Shown here in pieces: positions 1-15,000 of a stretch of 64,000 nt of DNA (position 1 is the first letter of the stretch; every line of letters begins with the position of its first letter). The notes below the pieces were generated by a model, which saw only the letters and a program-made list of their open reading frames with translations, was not told the DNA's origin and made no database searches. The stretch spans positions 53,811,949 through 53,875,948 of the forward strand of contig CP136065.1 in NCBI GenBank assembly GCA_032622095.1, written 5' to 3'. The stretch is from Siphonodentalium dalli. Lineage: Eukaryota; Mollusca; Scaphopoda; Gadilida; Siphonodentaliidae. The translations under genes and the position numbers were made by a program.

Positions 1-3000
1 GAGGGGCAAAATATGTCAATTTTTTTTTTGTCGCCGATTTTAACCAAAATGGTTGTGAAGTATCTGTAGGATGTACTAAGTATTATCGTGCGTGAATTTT
101 GTGAATCGGTTGACAAATGTAGAAATGGTGGCCCTTTCCTTTTTTCAAGTTTACAGGGAAAGCACTATGAATTTATATTTCTTCAACCAATCGTGACGTG
201 TTTAATATCATTCGATGGGGAATTTTTAGCTCTTTTAAACGATTATTCATTTGCTGCATTATGTCGAATGAGTCCGGAGATATTCAAAAACGTATGAACC
301 AGAAACATACATATTGGCCTACATAGTAAAATATCGGCGCAATACCTCACCAAAACCCTAGTAAATATTATAGGAGCATAAAATACGAACACAATGGCGC
401 AAATATTAGCTCGATATCTCGAAAATTGGCCGATATATGGCGACTTTTCTACCCGCGTCATCAAATTTCGAGGCATGGGTGGGGGTCACACCAGAACGTT
501 CCAACTGAACACAGAAATGTCAATAAACCATACTATCGACATTCCAATCAATTCCGAGCGATTCCCTTATTATACTTACATATTTTAATATGGAAGTATA
601 TTGTTATTCAATTTTTTATTTTTCACTATTATTATTATTTATTATTCTTAATATATTTTGAAACCCTTATATCTCAGAAAGTTTAAAAGTTAAAGCATTG
701 AAATTTGGTAGGTATATGCACCATGCCAAGATGCATGGTAATGGAGCATTTAGGTTTGTGCCCTAACTTGCTTACCAGAGTTATGGCCCTTAAACCAAAA
801 TTTTGGAAAAAGTTTGTGCGCAGATTTTCTCCTGTAAGAAGTCAAGCAGCTGAATTCGGTTCACGTAATCGTGTTAACTAAGGAAAGGGCACGAATCGGG
901 GAAATTTTCACCAAGGTCCGAAAACAATTTGTTGACCCGGGGAGGGGTGCAAAATTTGTCAATTTTTTTCTTGTCACCGATTCCAACCATTTTTACTGTC
1001 GGGTATCTATACGATGTACTGATGCTACTCGTGAAAGAATTTTGTAAATCGGGTGAGAAATTACCAAGTTATAACACATCGAAAAATGTACTAATAAAGT
1101 CCATGTGTAGAAAGTGCTTGTGTCCCGATCTTCTCCTAGACGAAGCGCAACAGCTGGATTTGCTCTATGTGAGCGTCTTAAACATAGACAGAAGACCAAA
1201 CCAGGACATTTTTACAAAGGTCCGCTCAATTTTTCGTGGGCTAAGGGAGGGGCAAAATATGTCAATTTTTTTTTTGTCGCCGATTTTAACCAAAATGGTT
1301 GTGAAGTATCTGTAGGATGTACTAAGTATTATCGTGCGTGAATTTTGTGAATCGGTTGACAAATGTAGAAATGGTGGCCCTTTCCTTTTTTCAAGTTTAC
1401 AGGGAAAGCACTATGAATTTATATTTCTTCAACCAATCGTGACGTGTTTAATATCATTCGATGGGGAATTTTTAGCTCTTTTAAACGATTATTCATTTGC
1501 TGCATTATGTCGAATGAGTCCGGAGATATTCAAAAACGTATGAACCAGAAACATACATATTGGCCTACATAGTAAAATATCGGCGCAATACCTCACCAAA
1601 ACCCTAGTAAATATTATAGGAGCATAAAATACGAACACAATGGCGCAAATATTAGCTCGATATCTCGAAAATTGGCCGATATATGGCGACTTTTCTACCC
1701 GCGTCATCAAATTTCGAGGCATGGGTGGGGGTCACACCAGAACGTTCCAACTGAACACAGAAATGTCAATAAACCATACTATCGACATTCCAATCAATTC
1801 CGAGCGATTCCCTTATTATACTTACATATTTTAATATGGAAGTATATTGTTATTCAATTTTTTATTTTTCACTATTATTATTATTTATTATTCTTAATAT
1901 ATTTTGAAACCCTTATATCTCAGAAAGTTTAAAAGTTAAAGCATTGAAATTTGGTAGGTATATGCACCATGCCAAGATGCATGGTAATGGAGCATTTAGG
2001 TTTGTGCCCTAACTTGCTTACCAGAGTTATGGCCCTTAAACCAAAATTTTGGAAAAAGTTTGTGCGCAGATTTTCTCCTGTAAGAAGTCAAGCAGCTGAA
2101 TTCGGTTCACGTAATCGTGTTAACTAAGGAAAGGGCACGAATCGGGGAAATTTTCACCAAGGTCCGAAAACAATTTGTTGACCCGGGGAGGGGTGCAAAA
2201 TTTGTCAATTTTTTTCTTGTCACCGATTCCAACCATTTTTACTGTCGGGTATCTATACGATGTACTGATGCTACTCGTGAAAGAATTTTGTAAATCGGGT
2301 GAGAAATTACCAAGTTATAACACATCGAAAAATGTACTAATAAAGTCCATGTGTAGAAAGTGCTTGTGTCCCGATCTTCTCCTAGACGAAGCGCAACAGC
2401 TGGATTTGCTCTATGTGAGCGTCTTAAACATAGACAGAAGACCAAACCAGGACATTTTTACAAAGGTCCGCTCAATTTTTCGTGGGCTAAGGGAGGGGCA
2501 AAATATGTCAATTTTTTTTTTGTCGCCGATTTTAACCAAAATGGTTGTGAAGTATCTGTAGGATGTACTAAGTATTATCGTGCGTGAATTTTGTGAATCG
2601 GTTGACAAATGTAGAAATGGTGGCCCTTTCCTTTTTTCAAGTTTACAGGGAAAGCACTATGAATTTATATTTCTTCAACCAATCGTGACGTGTTTAATAT
2701 CATTCGATGGGGAATTTTTAGCTCTTTTAAACGATTATTCATTTGCTGCATTATGTCGAATGAGTCCGGAGATATTCAAAAACGTATGAACCAGAAACAT
2801 ACATATTGGCCTACATAGTAAAATATCGGCGCAATACCTCACCAAAACCCTAGTAAATATTATAGGAGCATAAAATACGAACACAATGGCGCAAATATTA
2901 GCTCGATATCTCGAAAATTGGCCGATATATGGCGACTTTTCTACCCGCGTCATCAAATTTCGAGGCATGGGTGGGGGTCACACCAGAACGTTCCAACTGA

Positions 3001-6000
3001 ACACAGAAATGTCAATAAACCATACTATCGACATTCCAATCAATTCCGAGCGATTCCCTTATTATACTTACATATTTTAATATGGAAGTATATTGTTATT
3101 CAATTTTTTATTTTTCACTATTATTATTATTTATTATTCTTAATATATTTTGAAACCCTTATATCTCAGAAAGTTTAAAAGTTAAAGCATTGAAATTTGG
3201 TAGGTATATGCACCATGCCAAGATGCATGGTAATGGAGCATTTAGGTTTGTGCCCTAACTTGCTTACCAGAGTTATGGCCCTTAAACCAAAATTTTGGAA
3301 AAAGTTTGTGCGCAGATTTTCTCCTGTAAGAAGTCAAGCAGCTGAATTCGGTTCACGTAATCGTGTTAACTAAGGAAAGGGCACGAATCGGGGAAATTTT
3401 CACCAAGGTCCGAAAACAATTTGTTGACCCGGGGAGGGGTGCAAAATTTGTCAATTTTTTTCTTGTCACCGATTCCAACCATTTTTACTGTCGGGTATCT
3501 ATACGATGTACTGATGCTACTCGTGAAAGAATTTTGTAAATCGGGTGAGAAATTACCAAGTTATAACACATCGAAAAATGTACTAATAAAGTCCATGTGT
3601 AGAAAGTGCTTGTGTCCCGATCTTCTCCTAGACGAAGCGCAACAGCTGGATTTGCTCTATGTGAGCGTCTTAAACATAGACAGAAGACCAAACCAGGACA
3701 TTTTTACAAAGGTCCGCTCAATTTTTCGTGGGCTAAGGGAGGGGCAAAATATGTCAATTTTTTTTTTGTCGCCGATTTTAACCAAAATGGTTGTGAAGTA
3801 TCTGTAGGATGTACTAAGTATTATCGTGCGTGAATTTTGTGAATCGGTTGACAAATGTAGAAATGGTGGCCCTTTCCTTTTTTCAAGTTTACAGGGAAAG
3901 CACTATGAATTTATATTTCTTCAACCAATCGTGACGTGTTTAATATCATTCGATGGGGAATTTTTAGCTCTTTTAAACGATTATTCATTTGCTGCATTAT
4001 GTCGAATGAGTCCGGAGATATTCAAAAACGTATGAACCAGAAACATACATATTGGCCTACATAGTAAAATATCGGCGCAATACCTCACCAAAACCCTAGT
4101 AAATATTATAGGAGCATAAAATACGAACACAATGGCGCAAATATTAGCTCGATATCTCGAAAATTGGCCGATATATGGCGACTTTTCTACCCGCGTCATC
4201 AAATTTCGAGGCATGGGTGGGGGTCACACCAGAACGTTCCAACTGAACACAGAAATGTCAATAAACCATACTATCGACATTCCAATCAATTCCGAGCGAT
4301 TCCCTTATTATACTTACATATTTTAATATGGAAGTATATTGTTATTCAATTTTTTATTTTTCACTATTATTATTATTTATTATTCTTAATATATTTTGAA
4401 ACCCTTATATCTCAGAAAGTTTAAAAGTTAAAGCATTGAAATTTGGTAGGTATATGCACCATGCCAAGATGCATGGTAATGGAGCATTTAGGTTTGTGCC
4501 CTAACTTGCTTACCAGAGTTATGGCCCTTAAACCAAAATTTTGGAAAAAGTTTGTGCGCAGATTTTCTCCTGTAAGAAGTCAAGCAGCTGAATTCGGTTC
4601 ACGTAATCGTGTTAACTAAGGAAAGGGCACGAATCGGGGAAATTTTCACCAAGGTCCGAAAACAATTTGTTGACCCGGGGAGGGGTGCAAAATTTGTCAA
4701 TTTTTTTCTTGTCACCGATTCCAACCATTTTTACTGTCGGGTATCTATACGATGTACTGATGCTACTCGTGAAAGAATTTTGTAAATCGGGTGAGAAATT
4801 ACCAAGTTATAACACATCGAAAAATGTACTAATAAAGTCCATGTGTAGAAAGTGCTTGTGTCCCGATCTTCTCCTAGACGAAGCGCAACAGCTGGATTTG
4901 CTCTATGTGAGCGTCTTAAACATAGACAGAAGACCAAACCAGGACATTTTTACAAAGGTCCGCTCAATTTTTCGTGGGCTAAGGGAGGGGCAAAATATGT
5001 CAATTTTTTTTTTGTCGCCGATTTTAACCAAAATGGTTGTGAAGTATCTGTAGGATGTACTAAGTATTATCGTGCGTGAATTTTGTGAATCGGTTGACAA
5101 ATGTAGAAATGGTGGCCCTTTCCTTTTTTCAAGTTTACAGGGAAAGCACTATGAATTTATATTTCTTCAACCAATCGTGACGTGTTTAATATCATTCGAT
5201 GGGGAATTTTTAGCTCTTTTAAACGATTATTCATTTGCTGCATTATGTCGAATGAGTCCGGAGATATTCAAAAACGTATGAACCAGAAACATACATATTG
5301 GCCTACATAGTAAAATATCGGCGCAATACCTCACCAAAACCCTAGTAAATATTATAGGAGCATAAAATACGAACACAATGGCGCAAATATTAGCTCGATA
5401 TCTCGAAAATTGGCCGATATATGGCGACTTTTCTACCCGCGTCATCAAATTTCGAGGCATGGGTGGGGGTCACACCAGAACGTTCCAACTGAACACAGAA
5501 ATGTCAATAAACCATACTATCGACATTCCAATCAATTCCGAGCGATTCCCTTATTATACTTACATATTTTAATATGGAAGTATATTGTTATTCAATTTTT
5601 TATTTTTCACTATTATTATTATTTATTATTCTTAATATATTTTGAAACCCTTATATCTCAGAAAGTTTAAAAGTTAAAGCATTGAAATTTGGTAGGTATA
5701 TGCACCATGCCAAGATGCATGGTAATGGAGCATTTAGGTTTGTGCCCTAACTTGCTTACCAGAGTTATGGCCCTTAAACCAAAATTTTGGAAAAAGTTTG
5801 TGCGCAGATTTTCTCCTGTAAGAAGTCAAGCAGCTGAATTCGGTTCACGTAATCGTGTTAACTAAGGAAAGGGCACGAATCGGGGAAATTTTCACCAAGG
5901 TCCGAAAACAATTTGTTGACCCGGGGAGGGGTGCAAAATTTGTCAATTTTTTTCTTGTCACCGATTCCAACCATTTTTACTGTCGGGTATCTATACGATG

Positions 6001-9000
6001 TACTGATGCTACTCGTGAAAGAATTTTGTAAATCGGGTGAGAAATTACCAAGTTATAACACATCGAAAAATGTACTAATAAAGTCCATGTGTAGAAAGTG
6101 CTTGTGTCCCGATCTTCTCCTAGACGAAGCGCAACAGCTGGATTTGCTCTATGTGAGCGTCTTAAACATAGACAGAAGACCAAACCAGGACATTTTTACA
6201 AAGGTCCGCTCAATTTTTCGTGGGCTAAGGGAGGGGCAAAATATGTCAATTTTTTTTTTGTCGCCGATTTTAACCAAAATGGTTGTGAAGTATCTGTAGG
6301 ATGTACTAAGTATTATCGTGCGTGAATTTTGTGAATCGGTTGACAAATGTAGAAATGGTGGCCCTTTCCTTTTTTCAAGTTTACAGGGAAAGCACTATGA
6401 ATTTATATTTCTTCAACCAATCGTGACGTGTTTAATATCATTCGATGGGGAATTTTTAGCTCTTTTAAACGATTATTCATTTGCTGCATTATGTCGAATG
6501 AGTCCGGAGATATTCAAAAACGTATGAACCAGAAACATACATATTGGCCTACATAGTAAAATATCGGCGCAATACCTCACCAAAACCCTAGTAAATATTA
6601 TAGGAGCATAAAATACGAACACAATGGCGCAAATATTAGCTCGATATCTCGAAAATTGGCCGATATATGGCGACTTTTCTACCCGCGTCATCAAATTTCG
6701 AGGCATGGGTGGGGGTCACACCAGAACGTTCCAACTGAACACAGAAATGTCAATAAACCATACTATCGACATTCCAATCAATTCCGAGCGATTCCCTTAT
6801 TATACTTACATATTTTAATATGGAAGTATATTGTTATTCAATTTTTTATTTTTCACTATTATTATTATTTATTATTCTTAATATATTTTGAAACCCTTAT
6901 ATCTCAGAAAGTTTAAAAGTTAAAGCATTGAAATTTGGTAGGTATATGCACCATGCCAAGATGCATGGTAATGGAGCATTTAGGTTTGTGCCCTAACTTG
7001 CTTACCAGAGTTATGGCCCTTAAACCAAAATTTTGGAAAAAGTTTGTGCGCAGATTTTCTCCTGTAAGAAGTCAAGCAGCTGAATTCGGTTCACGTAATC
7101 GTGTTAACTAAGGAAAGGGCACGAATCGGGGAAATTTTCACCAAGGTCCGAAAACAATTTGTTGACCCGGGGAGGGGTGCAAAATTTGTCAATTTTTTTC
7201 TTGTCACCGATTCCAACCATTTTTACTGTCGGGTATCTATACGATGTACTGATGCTACTCGTGAAAGAATTTTGTAAATCGGGTGAGAAATTACCAAGTT
7301 ATAACACATCGAAAAATGTACTAATAAAGTCCATGTGTAGAAAGTGCTTGTGTCCCGATCTTCTCCTAGACGAAGCGCAACAGCTGGATTTGCTCTATGT
7401 GAGCGTCTTAAACATAGACAGAAGACCAAACCAGGACATTTTTACAAAGGTCCGCTCAATTTTTCGTGGGCTAAGGGAGGGGCAAAATATGTCAATTTTT
7501 TTTTTGTCGCCGATTTTAACCAAAATGGTTGTGAAGTATCTGTAGGATGTACTAAGTATTATCGTGCGTGAATTTTGTGAATCGGTTGACAAATGTAGAA
7601 ATGGTGGCCCTTTCCTTTTTTCAAGTTTACAGGGAAAGCACTATGAATTTATATTTCTTCAACCAATCGTGACGTGTTTAATATCATTCGATGGGGAATT
7701 TTTAGCTCTTTTAAACGATTATTCATTTGCTGCATTATGTCGAATGAGTCCGGAGATATTCAAAAACGTATGAACCAGAAACATACATATTGGCCTACAT
7801 AGTAAAATATCGGCGCAATACCTCACCAAAACCCTAGTAAATATTATAGGAGCATAAAATACGAACACAATGGCGCAAATATTAGCTCGATATCTCGAAA
7901 ATTGGCCGATATATGGCGACTTTTCTACCCGCGTCATCAAATTTCGAGGCATGGGTGGGGGTCACACCAGAACGTTCCAACTGAACACAGAAATGTCAAT
8001 AAACCATACTATCGACATTCCAATCAATTCCGAGCGATTCCCTTATTATACTTACATATTTTAATATGGAAGTATATTGTTATTCAATTTTTTATTTTTC
8101 ACTATTATTATTATTTATTATTCTTAATATATTTTGAAACCCTTATATCTCAGAAAGTTTAAAAGTTAAAGCATTGAAATTTGGTAGGTATATGCACCAT
8201 GCCAAGATGCATGGTAATGGAGCATTTAGGTTTGTGCCCTAACTTGCTTACCAGAGTTATGGCCCTTAAACCAAAATTTTGGAAAAAGTTTGTGCGCAGA
8301 TTTTCTCCTGTAAGAAGTCAAGCAGCTGAATTCGGTTCACGTAATCGTGTTAACTAAGGAAAGGGCACGAATCGGGGAAATTTTCACCAAGGTCCGAAAA
8401 CAATTTGTTGACCCGGGGAGGGGTGCAAAATTTGTCAATTTTTTTCTTGTCACCGATTCCAACCATTTTTACTGTCGGGTATCTATACGATGTACTGATG
8501 CTACTCGTGAAAGAATTTTGTAAATCGGGTGAGAAATTACCAAGTTATAACACATCGAAAAATGTACTAATAAAGTCCATGTGTAGAAAGTGCTTGTGTC
8601 CCGATCTTCTCCTAGACGAAGCGCAACAGCTGGATTTGCTCTATGTGAGCGTCTTAAACATAGACAGAAGACCAAACCAGGACATTTTTACAAAGGTCCG
8701 CTCAATTTTTCGTGGGCTAAGGGAGGGGCAAAATATGTCAATTTTTTTTTTGTCGCCGATTTTAACCAAAATGGTTGTGAAGTATCTGTAGGATGTACTA
8801 AGTATTATCGTGCGTGAATTTTGTGAATCGGTTGACAAATGTAGAAATGGTGGCCCTTTCCTTTTTTCAAGTTTACAGGGAAAGCACTATGAATTTATAT
8901 TTCTTCAACCAATCGTGACGTGTTTAATATCATTCGATGGGGAATTTTTAGCTCTTTTAAACGATTATTCATTTGCCGCATTATGTCGAATGAGTCCGGA

Positions 9001-12000
9001 GATATTCAAAAACGTATGAACCAGAAACATACATATTGGCCTACATAGTAAAATATCGGCGCAATACCTCACCAAAACCCTAGTAAATATTATAGGAGCA
9101 TAAAATACGAACACAATGGCGCAAATATTAGCTCGATATCTCGAAAATTGGCCGATATATGGCGACTTTTCTACCCGCGTCATCAAATTTCGAGGCATGG
9201 GTGGGGGTCACACCAGAACGTTCCAACTGAACACAGAAATGTCAATAAACCATACTATCGACATTCCAATCAATTCCGAGCGATTCCCTTATTATACTTA
9301 CATATTTTAATATGGAAGTATATTGTTATTCAATTTTTTATTTTTCACTATTATTATTATTTATTATTCTTAATATATTTTGAAACCCTTATATCTCAGA
9401 AAGTTTAAAAGTTAAAGCATTGAAATTTGGTAGGTATATGCACCATGCCAAGATGCATGGTAATGGAGCATTTAGGTTTGTGCCCTAACTTGCTTACCAG
9501 AGTTATGGCCCTTAAACCAAAATTTTGGAAAAAGTTTGTGCGCAGATTTTCTCCTGTAAGAAGTCAAGCAGCTGAATTCGGTTCACGTAATCGTGTTAAC
9601 TAAGGAAAGGGCACGAATCGGGGAAATTTTCACCAAGGTCCGAAAACAATTTGTTGACCCGGGGAGGGGTGCAAAATTTGTCAATTTTTTTCTTGTCACC
9701 GATTCCAACCATTTTTACTGTCGGGTATCTATACGATGTACTGATGCTACTCGTGAAAGAATTTTGTAAATCGGGTGAGAAATTACCAAGTTATAACACA
9801 TCGAAAAATGTACTAATAAAGTCCATGTGTAGAAAGTGCTTGTGTCCCGATCTTCTCCTAGACGAAGCGCAACAGCTGGATTTGCTCTATGTGAGCGTCT
9901 TAAACATAGACAGAAGACCAAACCAGGACATTTTTACAAAGGTCCGCTCAATTTTTCGTGGGCTAAGGGAGGGGCAAAATATGTCAATTTTTTTTTTGTC
10001 GCCGATTTTAACCAAAATGGTTGTGAAGTATCTGTAGGATGTACTAAGTATTATCGTGCGTGAATTTTGTGAATCGGTTGACAAATGTAGAAATGGTGGC
10101 CCTTTCCTTTTTTCAAGTTTACAGGGAAAGCACTATGAATTTATATTTCTTCAACCAATCGTGACGTGTTTAATATCATTCGATGGGGAATTTTTAGCTC
10201 TTTTAAACGATTATTCATTTGCTGCATTATGTCGAATGAGTCCGGAGATATTCAAAAACGTATGAACCAGAAACATACATATTGGCCTACATAGTAAAAT
10301 ATCGGCGCAATACCTCACCAAAACCCTAGTAAATATTATAGGAGCATAAAATACGAACACAATGGCGCAAATATTAGCTCGATATCTCGAAAATTGGCCG
10401 ATATATGGCGACTTTTCTACCCGCGTCATCAAATTTCGAGGCATGGGTGGGGGTCACACCAGAACGTTCCAACTGAACACAGAAATGTCAATAAACCATA
10501 CTATCGACATTCCAATCAATTCCGAGCGATTCCCTTATTATACTTACATATTTTAATATGGAAGTATATTGTTATTCAATTTTTTATTTTTCACTATTAT
10601 TATTATTTATTATTCTTAATATATTTTGAAACCCTTATATCTCAGAAAGTTTAAAAGTTAAAGCATTGAAATTTGGTAGGTATATGCACCATGCCAAGAT
10701 GCATGGTAATGGAGCATTTAGGTTTGTGCCCTAACTTGCTTACCAGAGTTATGGCCCTTAAACCAAAATTTTGGAAAAAGTTTGTGCGCAGATTTTCTCC
10801 TGTAAGAAGTCAAGCAGCTGAATTCGGTTCACGTAATCGTGTTAACTAAGGAAAGGGCACGAATCGGGGAAATTTTCACCAAGGTCCGAAAACAATTTGT
10901 TGACCCGGGGAGGGGTGCAAAATTTGTCAATTTTTTTCTTGTCACCGATTCCAACCATTTTTACTGTCGGGTATCTATACGATGTACTGATGCTACTCGT
11001 GAAAGAATTTTGTAAATCGGGTGAGAAATTACCAAGTTATAACACATCGAAAAATGTACTAATAAAGTCCATGTGTAGAAAGTGCTTGTGTCCCGATCTT
11101 CTCCTAGACGAAGCGCAACAGCTGGATTTGCTCTATGTGAGCGTCTTAAACATAGACAGAAGACCAAACCAGGACATTTTTACAAAGGTCCGCTCAATTT
11201 TTCGTGGGCTAAGGGAGGGGCAAAATATGTCAATTTTTTTTTTGTCGCCGATTTTAACCAAAATGGTTGTGAAGTATCTGTAGGATGTACTAAGTATTAT
11301 CGTGCGTGAATTTTGTGAATCGGTTGACAAATGTAGAAATGGTGGCCCTTTCCTTTTTTCAAGTTTACAGGGAAAGCACTATGAATTTATATTTCTTCAA
11401 CCAATCGTGACGTGTTTAATATCATTCGATGGGGAATTTTTAGCTCTTTTAAACGATTATTCATTTGCTGCATTATGTCGAATGAGTCCGGAGATATTCA
11501 AAAACGTATGAACCAGAAACATACATATTGGCCTACATAGTAAAATATCGGCGCAATACCTCACCAAAACCCTAGTAAATATTATAGGAGCATAAAATAC
11601 GAACACAATGGCGCAAATATTAGCTCGATATCTCGAAAATTGGCCGATATATGGCGACTTTTCTACCCGCGTCATCAAATTTCGAGGCATGGGTGGGGGT
11701 CACACCAGAACGTTCCAACTGAACACAGAAATGTCAATAAACCATACTATCGACATTCCAATCAATTCCGAGCGATTCCCTTATTATACTTACATATTTT
11801 AATATGGAAGTATATTGTTATTCAATTTTTTATTTTTCACTATTATTATTATTTATTATTCTTAATATATTTTGAAACCCTTATATCTCAGAAAGTTTAA
11901 AAGTTAAAGCATTGAAATTTGGTAGGTATATGCACCATGCCAAGATGCATGGTAATGGAGCATTTAGGTTTGTGCCCTAACTTGCTTACCAGAGTTATGG

Positions 12001-15000
12001 CCCTTAAACCAAAATTTTGGAAAAAGTTTGTGCGCAGATTTTCTCCTGTAAGAAGTCAAGCAGCTGAATTCGGTTCACGTAATCGTGTTAACTAAGGAAA
12101 GGGCACGAATCGGGGAAATTTTCACCAAGGTCCGAAAACAATTTGTTGACCCGGGGAGGGGTGCAAAATTTGTCAATTTTTTTCTTGTCACCGATTCCAA
12201 CCATTTTTACTGTCGGGTATCTATACGATGTACTGATGCTACTCGTGAAAGAATTTTGTAAATCGGGTGAGAAATTACCAAGTTATAACACATCGAAAAA
12301 TGTACTAATAAAGTCCATGTGTAGAAAGTGCTTGTGTCCCGATCTTCTCCTAGACGAAGCGCAACAGCTGGATTTGCTCTATGTGAGCGTCTTAAACATA
12401 GACAGAAGACCAAACCAGGACATTTTTACAAAGGTCCGCTCAATTTTTCGTGGGCTAAGGGAGGGGCAAAATATGTCAATTTTTTTTTTGTCGCCGATTT
12501 TAACCAAAATGGTTGTGAAGTATCTGTAGGATGTACTAAGTATTATCGTGCGTGAATTTTGTGAATCGGTTGACAAATGTAGAAATGGTGGCCCTTTCCT
12601 TTTTTCAAGTTTACAGGGAAAGCACTATGAATTTATATTTCTTCAACCAATCGTGACGTGTTTAATATCATTCGATGGGGAATTTTTAGCTCTTTTAAAC
12701 GATTATTCATTTGCTGCATTATGTCGAATGAGTCCGGAGATATTCAAAAACGTATGAACCAGAAACATACATATTGGCCTACATAGTAAAATATCGGCGC
12801 AATACCTCACCAAAACCCTAGTAAATATTATAGGAGCATAAAATACGAACACAATGGCGCAAATATTAGCTCGATATCTCGAAAATTGGCCGATATATGG
12901 CGACTTTTCTACCCGCGTCATCAAATTTCGAGGCATGGGTGGGGGTCACACCAGAACGTTCCAACTGAACACAGAAATGTCAATAAACCATACTATCGAC
13001 ATTCCAATCAATTCCGAGCGATTCCCTTATTATACTTACATATTTTAATATGGAAGTATATTGTTATTCAATTTTTTATTTTTCACTATTATTATTATTT
13101 ATTATTCTTAATATATTTTGAAACCCTTATATCTCAGAAAGTTTAAAAGTTAAAGCATTGAAATTTGGTAGGTATATGCACCATGCCAAGATGCATGGTA
13201 ATGGAGCATTTAGGTTTGTGCCCTAACTTGCTTACCAGAGTTATGGCCCTTAAACCAAAATTTTGGAAAAAGTTTGTGCGCAGATTTTCTCCTGTAAGAA
13301 GTCAAGCAGCTGAATTCGGTTCACGTAATCGTGTTAACTAAGGAAAGGGCACGAATCGGGGAAATTTTCACCAAGGTCCGAAAACAATTTGTTGACCCGG
13401 GGAGGGGTGCAAAATTTGTCAATTTTTTTCTTGTCACCGATTCCAACCATTTTTACTGTCGGGTATCTATACGATGTACTGATGCTACTCGTGAAAGAAT
13501 TTTGTAAATCGGGTGAGAAATTACCAAGTTATAACACATCGAAAAATGTACTAATAAAGTCCATGTGTAGAAAGTGCTTGTGTCCCGATCTTCTCCTAGA
13601 CGAAGCGCAACAGCTGGATTTGCTCTATGTGAGCGTCTTAAACATAGACAGAAGACCAAACCAGGACATTTTTACAAAGGTCCGCTCAATTTTTCGTGGG
13701 CTAAGGGAGGGGCAAAATATGTCAATTTTTTTTTTGTCGCCGATTTTAACCAAAATGGTTGTGAAGTATCTGTAGGATGTACTAAGTATTATCGTGCGTG
13801 AATTTTGTGAATCGGTTGACAAATGTAGAAATGGTGGCCCTTTCCTTTTTTCAAGTTTACAGGGAAAGCACTATGAATTTATATTTCTTCAACCAATCGT
13901 GACGTGTTTAATATCATTCGATGGGGAATTTTTAGCTCTTTTAAACGATTATTCATTTGCTGCATTATGTCGAATGAGTCCGGAGATATTCAAAAACGTA
14001 TGAACCAGAAACATACATATTGGCCTACATAGTAAAATATCGGCGCAATACCTCACCAAAACCCTAGTAAATATTATAGGAGCATAAAATACGAACACAA
14101 TGGCGCAAATATTAGCTCGATATCTCGAAAATTGGCCGATATATGGCGACTTTTCTACCCGCGTCATCAAATTTCGAGGCATGGGTGGGGGTCACACCAG
14201 AACGTTCCAACTGAACACAGAAATGTCAATAAACCATACTATCGACATTCCAATCAATTCCGAGCGATTCCCTTATTATACTTACATATTTTAATATGGA
14301 AGTATATTGTTATTCAATTTTTTATTTTTCACTATTATTATTATTTATTATTCTTAATATATTTTGAAACCCTTATATCTCAGAAAGTTTAAAAGTTAAA
14401 GCATTGAAATTTGGTAGGTATATGCACCATGCCAAGATGCATGGTAATGGAGCATTTAGGTTTGTGCCCTAACTTGCTTACCAGAGTTATGGCCCTTAAA
14501 CCAAAATTTTGGAAAAAGTTTGTGCGCAGATTTTCTCCTGTAAGAAGTCAAGCAGCTGAATTCGGTTCACGTAATCGTGTTAACTAAGGAAAGGGCACGA
14601 ATCGGGGAAATTTTCACCAAGGTCCGAAAACAATTTGTTGACCCGGGGAGGGGTGCAAAATTTGTCAATTTTTTTCTTGTCACCGATTCCAACCATTTTT
14701 ACTGTCGGGTATCTATACGATGTACTGATGCTACTCGTGAAAGAATTTTGTAAATCGGGTGAGAAATTACCAAGTTATAACACATCGAAAAATGTACTAA
14801 TAAAGTCCATGTGTAGAAAGTGCTTGTGTCCCGATCTTCTCCTAGACGAAGCGCAACAGCTGGATTTGCTCTATGTGAGCGTCTTAAACATAGACAGAAG
14901 ACCAAACCAGGACATTTTTACAAAGGTCCGCTCAATTTTTCGTGGGCTAAGGGAGGGGCAAAATATGTCAATTTTTTTTTTGTCGCCGATTTTAACCAAA

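Noticed and set aside
929-1315. Recurrent 128-codon open frame in every satellite unit
   Set aside because: It spans the two internal subrepeats, overlaps frames on both strands, has no domain, and repeats only because the DNA repeats. Its conservation is that of the satellite, not of a protein.
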